The translations under genes were made by a program, and so were the position numbers. 19,277 nt of DNA from Cyanobacteria bacterium UBA11370 (GTDB lineage: Bacteria > Cyanobacteriota > Cyanobacteriia > Cyanobacteriales > Coleofasciculaceae), in assembly GCA_003486645.1 (NCBI GenBank), contig DNGI01000314.1, forward strand, positions 1-19,277, read 5' to 3'. Of this stretch, positions 14,698-19,277 are shown piece after piece (within the stretch, counting starts at the first letter, position 1; each line of letters begins with the position of its first letter). A model generated the notes under the pieces. It was not told the DNA's origin. It ran no database searches and saw only the letters and a program-made list of their open reading frames with translations.

Positions 14698-15891
14698 CTA
14701 GGCTTCAATTTTGGCGATCGCATCTTCTGGCGATAACTCCCCCTCAACCACTGCTTTAATTCCAGGCAGGTATTCATCCATCATTGTTACGTTGGCGTAA
14801 ACCAACTGCCTAATTAATGCTGATGTGAGTCTGTCTCCTTCTACATCAATACTGGTTTTGTAGCGAATTTCGCCGTCGGTGAAATCTAATTCAAAGTTGC
14901 CGATAATCATGCCATAATTAGCTCTGGCTATAAATTCTCCTACAGCCCGACGCTTGGGTTTTGGTACTTTGATGGGGCAAATCGAATAAAAAGCGAATTG
15001 TTTCTGTTCTTCTCTAGCTTTGGCATAACACTGCCATCTCCCATTGTCTCCCTCAAAAGCGAGGTTTAAAGATAGTTCTCCTTGAATTTTAGTAAAAGCC
15101 CAATCATCTTCTGTAAAAAAGTTGACTATCGCCTGAAAAATTGGCGGTGTTGCCGTAGGATTTTTAGATCTTGATTCTGAATGGTATTCGGTTAGTTCTT
15201 GAAATAAGTTGGATACTGCCTCCAGAGTTTCAGTGGCTAATTCTTTTGTCGTTGCACTGAGACTACCACTGACTAAATCTTTGAAGAAGTTGGTGAGGCT
15301 TTCCGATAGATTTTCACTGGAAAGTCCTTCTCCTGAAAGTGCTGTTGGATTAACATAAGACCAAAATGTTTGGTAGCCTGTTTCACCCGATTTCTGTTGT
15401 TGTTTAACGGATAAGGCTAACCAACTTTCAGTAGAGAGTAGGGAGTATGGGGATTTGGGATTTTCAGGTAGTTCGTTAGTTTTTCGTGTTCCTGATTTTT
15501 CGTTAGTAGATTCGGATAGTAATTCAGGTTGTTGTTGACTGAGGTTTAAAAGGTAGGCGGCTGCTTCATCAGCGTTGCTGGCATTTTCTAGGAGGAGGGG
15601 AAGTAAGTCAGGTTTGAGAATAGTTTCGATTTGGATATTAGATGAGGGTTGGAAGTCGCCAGCGGAGAGTAAACCACGTATTTCGGGTTTGAGGTTGAAT
15701 AAGGCTTCGGTGTCGATGCGTTTGTAGAGTTCGGGGGTTACGCTGAAGGTGAGGTGACAGTTGATGATTTCCTCATCTTGTTGGGTTAGGGATAGAGTGA
15801 AAGTGTGAACAGTTAGGGAAGATTGAGAGGTGTCGCGTAGGGTTAACTCTCCTTCTAATTGCAATTGGAAATGTTCAATAGTATTACTCAT
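14698..15891 (-). CDS. Unknown N-terminal region fused to a C-terminal YbjN domain
   Basis: The protein has 397 residues from ATG 15891; a TTG at 15900 would add three. Residues about 251-395 look like a YbjN-type domain: FFTEDDWAF, GRWQCYAKAREEQKQFAFYS, ANYGMIIGNFELDF and EIRYKTSIDVEGD, followed by LVYANVTMMDEYLPGI. The YbjN fold is related to type III secretion chaperones. Residues 1-250 are not recognised: a beta-rich start (about 1-120), then a Ser/Glu/Asn-rich low-complexity region. Free-standing cyanobacterial YbjN proteins are about 150 residues, so this is an unusual extension. It is the third gene of the toxin-like locus, 89 bp after the putative immunity gene, which suggests a chaperone or adaptor for the secreted protein. 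The domain call is good; the role is inference. Confidence 0.75.
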   Translation of the reverse strand: MSNTIEHFQLQLEGELTLRDTSQSSLTVHTFTLSLTQQDEEIINCHLTFSVTPELYKRIDTEALFNLKPEIRGLLSAGDFQPSSNIQIETILKPDLLPLLLENASNADEAAAYLLNLSQQQPELLSESTNEKSGTRKTNELPENPKSPYSLLSTESWLALSVKQQQKSGETGYQTFWSYVNPTALSGEGLSSENLSESLTNFFKDLVSGSLSATTKELATETLEAVSNLFQELTEYHSESRSKNPTATPPIFQAIVNFFTEDDWAFTKIQGELSLNLAFEGDNGRWQCYAKAREEQKQFAFYSICPIKVPKPKRRAVGEFIARANYGMIIGNFELDFTDGEIRYKTSIDVEGDRLTSALIRQLVYANVTMMDEYLPGIKAVVEGELSPEDAIAKIEA

Positions 15892-15980
15892 CTTGAGCAA
15901 GAGTTTTTGGTGAATTGTCAGTTAATTTTGGTCAGACATTCGGGAAATTGTAGGTTTTTATCTGCTCAAATAAGATCCAT

Positions 15981-16361
15981 TTATTCTGACAAATCCAGTC
16001 CAGCTTCACTTAATTTTTCATTCATTTCAGGAATATACCATTCGTTACTATCTACTCTAGTTAAAACTCCTAAAATATACTCACTTATATCAATTACTTT
16101 GTCACCCCAAGGTATTTTTATATTCTCAGGAACATCACCTGTTAATCTATAATTCCTTATCTGTCTTTCTGGTAAATCAGGATAGTAATTTAACGTAATC
16201 CACATTCCCAAAATTTCTGTCTCTAAAGCTTCATCACCTTCAAACTCATCAGCTTCTGATTGAGTAAAAATGCAATTTAAAGCCTTGCTGACTCGTAAAC
16301 CTATTTCTTCAAGATTGGCTGTATCATTTATCCTAATTTGAAAATTTACTTGGGTATTCAT
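15981..16361 (-). CDS. Small acidic protein, putative immunity protein
   Basis: The 126-residue product is strongly acidic and soluble, with no signal peptide or membrane segment and no family I recognise. It has a beta-alpha style pattern (NFQIRIND, GMWITLNYYPDLPE, RNYRLTGDVPENI). It starts at ATG 16361 with AGGAAG upstream and lies 21 bp after the stop of the large carrier-toxin-like gene, hence the same transcript. A small acidic unknown directly downstream of a polymorphic toxin is the standard position for the cognate immunity protein. Its base composition (28% G+C in 16021-16080, counted by hand) matches the adjacent toxin tip rather than the carrier. That the gene is real is likely; the immunity role is inference. 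Confidence 0.75.
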   Translation of the reverse strand: MNTQVNFQIRINDTANLEEIGLRVSKALNCIFTQSEADEFEGDEALETEILGMWITLNYYPDLPERQIRNYRLTGDVPENIKIPWGDKVIDISEYILGVLTRVDSNEWYIPEMNEKLSEAGLDLSE

Positions 16362-16382
16362 AATAATTATTCTTCCTTACAA

Positions 16383-19277
16383 TTATTTTATTTTTGGGTC
16401 TTTAATAATTAAAGGATTGCCTATAGACGCATCTTGGTCAATGTTTCCTGCAAGTTTTTGATCTCTTTTAATAGAAGAGCTGACATTTTCATCAGTACGA
16501 ATAAAAACATTAAATCGAAACATCTCTTCTCCAACATCTCTGTTGCCTGATATTTGAGCTAGTTCTTTACGCATATCCCAGATTATTTCATTAAATCCTG
16601 GTATCTTACTTTTTGATCCTACTATCTCTCCTGGTTTACGGACTACAGCACCGTTTTGCAGTGCTTGCCTATACAGTGCATCACTCTTGACATAAGCATC
16701 AATGTCAAAATCTGTTGGATTAAACACATAAGGTTCCCCAGAAGGTGAACGTTTTTTAGGATTCAGCTTAACACCTGATGCTAAACTTCCCTTAACATGA
16801 ACTTCTGCCTTTGAATCTAAAGCTTGGAATCTAGGAATGAATTGTTGCATTTTGCTTTGTACTTCTTCTTGCTTAGCTTTCCAGGCTTTTTCCCAGTCTT
16901 CATTTGCCTGTGATAGAGTTATGTCGGGAGTTTTATTTTCAGGGTTAACCTTGCCTTCTACATGATATGTAGTATCGCCAGTCTTCACTAATTCAAGTGA
17001 AGTAAGTTTATACGCCGATTGAATGGCAGGCAATTTTGCCTTGATGCTATCAGGCGTGGCATCGCTTTCTCGCATTAGTTGAGTTGACTTGTTCAAAGCT
17101 TTACCAAGGTCAGCTTCCTTCTCTTCTTTCGTCCGCTCATCGGGTTCACCTTCCTCACCCTCCTTATCCTTACCTTTCTTACCCTTATTCCCCTTAAACA
17201 AACTCTTCGCCTTCTGAAGAACCTTATCAATAGCCTGATCAATCCGATCGCGCACCTTCTTAACAATATCCTGCACCTTCTTCGCCAAGTCACCAATACC
17301 CAGCAACGAAGCCAAGAACCCAATCGCCACAGGCAACGACTTCGCTAGTGCATTCTCTACCAACTTCGCCGCACCACCCACAGCACCAGAAGCGATTTGC
17401 ACCACCGCATCAGTAATCGCATTCACCAGTTCCATCACCTGGCTACCCTGGTTAATAAAGAACATCACGATGTCATAAATCGCCATCGCCGCCTTCACAA
17501 ATGCTGAAGCCGGATTCAACAAACCAATAATCCATTTCACCCCAGCGGTAATTACCTGGGTGATCAGCATACTCTTAATTTCTTCAATTACCGTCTCCTT
17601 CAAGTCACCAAACTGTTCTTGAACCTGCTCCCACAGTCCCATCGGTCCTTTATTAGCAATAATCTGGAATATCTCAACCGTTTGCTCCATCCCAGCAACT
17701 ACAGGTTCAGTGAACATTTTCACTGCCTTAGAACGGATATAATCCCAAGTCAGCCCTAGTATCTGTGTTACCAAACTGAAGATACCTTGGAGGCTAAAAA
17801 TATCATCTGGTAATTGAATACCCAATCCTCCCATCGCACCCGTCAGCCAACCAATTAGACCCGTTTGCAAGTGGGTCATAATGTTAGTAACAAAGTTATC
17901 TAAACCTTGGCGAATCCCACTGATCAGATTACCCAAGAAACCAATCGGGTCTAATATAATCTTGTCGAGCGCGCTAGCTGCTTTAGCCAACACGCCCATC
18001 AGCATATCCTTGAGTTTATTAATACTGTCGATCGCCCCAGCCATTGCATCAAAGGCTTGAGCAAACCAAGGTTGATTCGATGCCTTCATCTCGTCAATCT
18101 GAGCATCAAGTTGCTGGAGGTTCTCAGTATATTGTTGAGCTAGGGTATCAACTAATTGAGTCTCTTTATCTTTAACACTCTGCTCTAATTCATCAAACTT
18201 ACTTTGAATATTCTGTGCAGCTTCCGTTCCTATCTGCTGAAGACCTTCCGGCAACCCTTTAACATACTCCTGAATTTTCTGTCTGCCTTCATCAATTTTC
18301 TGTTTCGCCTTGTTGAGTTGCTCGGCAACATAATTAGCAATACCCGTTAGGGCTGTATCCATCTCCTGGCGATAGAGATTCCGTCCTTTATCAAAGAAAG
18401 CTGTAACTTCTGGTGGCACACCAAACAATTTGTCTGTTCCCCAACGAATCAAACCGTCTGGTCCTTCATACCGCTTCATGTACTCTTTCATGTAAGGAGC
18501 CACATACTCCTCAAATTTTTTCTTAGCGGTATCACCAGCTACCTTAAATCGGTCAGTAACTTCTTTATCTAAACCATCCAGAATGCCTTCAACATCTTTT
18601 TTCGTATTCTGATAAATGCCATCAATATCGTTGGCAATTTTAGTCCGTTCCTGCTCATCCTTGGTCTTCGTTTCATCCTGCTTCCCCGTTACTTGGGTTA
18701 ACAGTTGCTCCCGTTGACCGTGCATTTCCTCTAACTGGGTTTGACTGGTTGTCTGTGCCTCAGTTTGCGCCTGGTTTAAGGTCGCTTGTTCCTGCTGACG
18801 ATACTCCTGTGGAGCCTCAACTGCCTTAGTTTGAGCGTCTTTCTTCGCTCCCACAGCTTTGAGAAACTGGGGTTCATTAGACTTCGCCAGTTGTTCTTCA
18901 GTAACCTTACCTTCAGCCATTTGCTGGTCAAGCTTTTGGCTCTCTGCTTTCATCGGTGCAGATACCTCAGTTTCCGGCTTAGGCTTGGGTGTCGCTTGAG
19001 CCGCGCCAATATCAGGCGGTTTGGCTCCCGCTTCCGGCTTCTCTAAGGGTTTAACCTCTTTGGGTTTAATACCACTGGTATCAGGGGCTTCCTTGGTTTT
19101 GTCTTCAACGGGGCCAGCCGCTTCCTTTGCTGCGTCTTTAGCTTGAGTTGATAGGGTTTCACTAACGGAACTCAGCAGATTACTATCCTTAAATTTGTCA
19201 GCATCTTCCAGGGTTTTAGGCGCAGTTTGGTCAACTTTTTCCATCACCGCCCTCTTGAAAGCCTCAGCATTGAACGT
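16383..19277 (-). CDS. Contractile-injection-type polymorphic toxin carrier with nucleotidyltransferase-like C-terminus (5' incomplete)
   Basis: The frame is open from the stop at 16383-16385 to the window edge, with no stop before 19277, so the 5' end is missing. GTG 19247 and ATG 19244 are internal candidate starts. Numbered from 19247 there are 954 residues: a Lys/Glu/Pro/Gln-rich disordered start (1-130), coiled coils (about 130-240 and 300-400) and an Ala/Gly/Leu/Ile-rich amphipathic helical carrier (about 400-690). A highly charged linker (GNKGKKGKDKEGEEGEPDER, about 695-720) and a C-terminal module follow. The module has VKGSLASG (G820-S821) and TDFDIDAY (D846, D848, D850), matching the GS and DxD elements of nucleotidyltransferases. 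The carrier resembles segments of DUF4157-linked proteins of extracellular contractile injection systems. The target is unknown. A putative immunity gene and a YbjN-domain gene follow. Confidence 0.75.
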   Translation of the reverse strand, partial: TFNAEAFKRAVMEKVDQTAPKTLEDADKFKDSNLLSSVSETLSTQAKDAAKEAAGPVEDKTKEAPDTSGIKPKEVKPLEKPEAGAKPPDIGAAQATPKPKPETEVSAPMKAESQKLDQQMAEGKVTEEQLAKSNEPQFLKAVGAKKDAQTKAVEAPQEYRQQEQATLNQAQTEAQTTSQTQLEEMHGQREQLLTQVTGKQDETKTKDEQERTKIANDIDGIYQNTKKDVEGILDGLDKEVTDRFKVAGDTAKKKFEEYVAPYMKEYMKRYEGPDGLIRWGTDKLFGVPPEVTAFFDKGRNLYRQEMDTALTGIANYVAEQLNKAKQKIDEGRQKIQEYVKGLPEGLQQIGTEAAQNIQSKFDELEQSVKDKETQLVDTLAQQYTENLQQLDAQIDEMKASNQPWFAQAFDAMAGAIDSINKLKDMLMGVLAKAASALDKIILDPIGFLGNLISGIRQGLDNFVTNIMTHLQTGLIGWLTGAMGGLGIQLPDDIFSLQGIFSLVTQILGLTWDYIRSKAVKMFTEPVVAGMEQTVEIFQIIANKGPMGLWEQVQEQFGDLKETVIEEIKSMLITQVITAGVKWIIGLLNPASAFVKAAMAIYDIVMFFINQGSQVMELVNAITDAVVQIASGAVGGAAKLVENALAKSLPVAIGFLASLLGIGDLAKKVQDIVKKVRDRIDQAIDKVLQKAKSLFKGNKGKKGKDKEGEEGEPDERTKEEKEADLGKALNKSTQLMRESDATPDSIKAKLPAIQSAYKLTSLELVKTGDTTYHVEGKVNPENKTPDITLSQANEDWEKAWKAKQEEVQSKMQQFIPRFQALDSKAEVHVKGSLASGVKLNPKKRSPSGEPYVFNPTDFDIDAYVKSDALYRQALQNGAVVRKPGEIVGSKSKIPGFNEIIWDMRKELAQISGNRDVGEEMFRFNVFIRTDENVSSSIKRDQKLAGNIDQDASIGNPLIIKDPKIK

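Noticed and set aside
17093..17323. Arg-rich 76-codon frame antiparallel in phase to the carrier
   Set aside because: Shadow of the Lys/Arg-rich linker region of the large gene on the same strand; composition explains it.
1..19277. tRNA, rRNA and CRISPR genes
   Set aside because: Scanned both strands by eye for T-loop motifs, rRNA cores and regularly spaced repeats; nothing found.

Overview
The window looks like chromosomal DNA of a filamentous or otherwise large-genome cyanobacterium. I count 17 copies of the octamer GCGATCGC (HIP1) in 19.3 kb. The heptameric tandem repeats, the cyanobacterial-type coxBAC cluster, a type 2 McdAB-like pair and YbjN and bestrophin-like proteins point the same way. 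The species cannot be named from the sequence alone.

Layout. (1) Positions 10-6520 carry a respiratory terminal oxidase locus: ctaA (heme A synthase) on the minus strand and divergent coxB-coxA-coxC (aa3-type cytochrome c oxidase) on the plus strand, closed by a rho-independent terminator. A TnpB-type IS200/IS605 element (about 964-2400) has landed in the divergent promoter region. It carries tnpB and a small ribbon-helix-helix gene facing it across a perfect 10-bp inverted repeat. (2) 6520-8660 holds heptamer repeats, a 120-bp MITE-like inverted repeat element, a bestrophin-family gene on the minus strand and a 0.9-kb gene-poor stretch rich in nested inverted repeats. (3) 8661-11372 is an orphan multi-domain sensor histidine kinase, convergent with an aldehyde dehydrogenase (11455-12867). 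(4) 13074-14428 is a ParA-type ATPase plus a coiled-coil partner whose third-last residue is Trp. This fits the type 2 McdA/McdB system that spaces carboxysomes. (5) 14698-19277 is, in minus-strand order, the open 5'-incomplete end of a large carrier protein with a nucleotidyltransferase-like C-terminal tip, a small acidic protein 21 bp downstream, and a protein whose C-terminal third is a YbjN domain.

How the genes work together. CtaA makes the heme A used by CoxA. CoxB accepts electrons at CuA and CoxC completes the core. TnpB and the RHH protein are selfish or regulatory passengers. The most novel candidate is region 5: a contractile-injection-type polymorphic toxin (delivery carrier plus exchangeable nucleotidyltransferase tip), a putative cognate immunity protein and a putative chaperone. 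G+C falls sharply from the carrier into the tip and the immunity gene, and HIP1 sites are absent from the last 4.5 kb. Both suggest modular exchange. These functional readings are inference from motif and context; no database search was possible.
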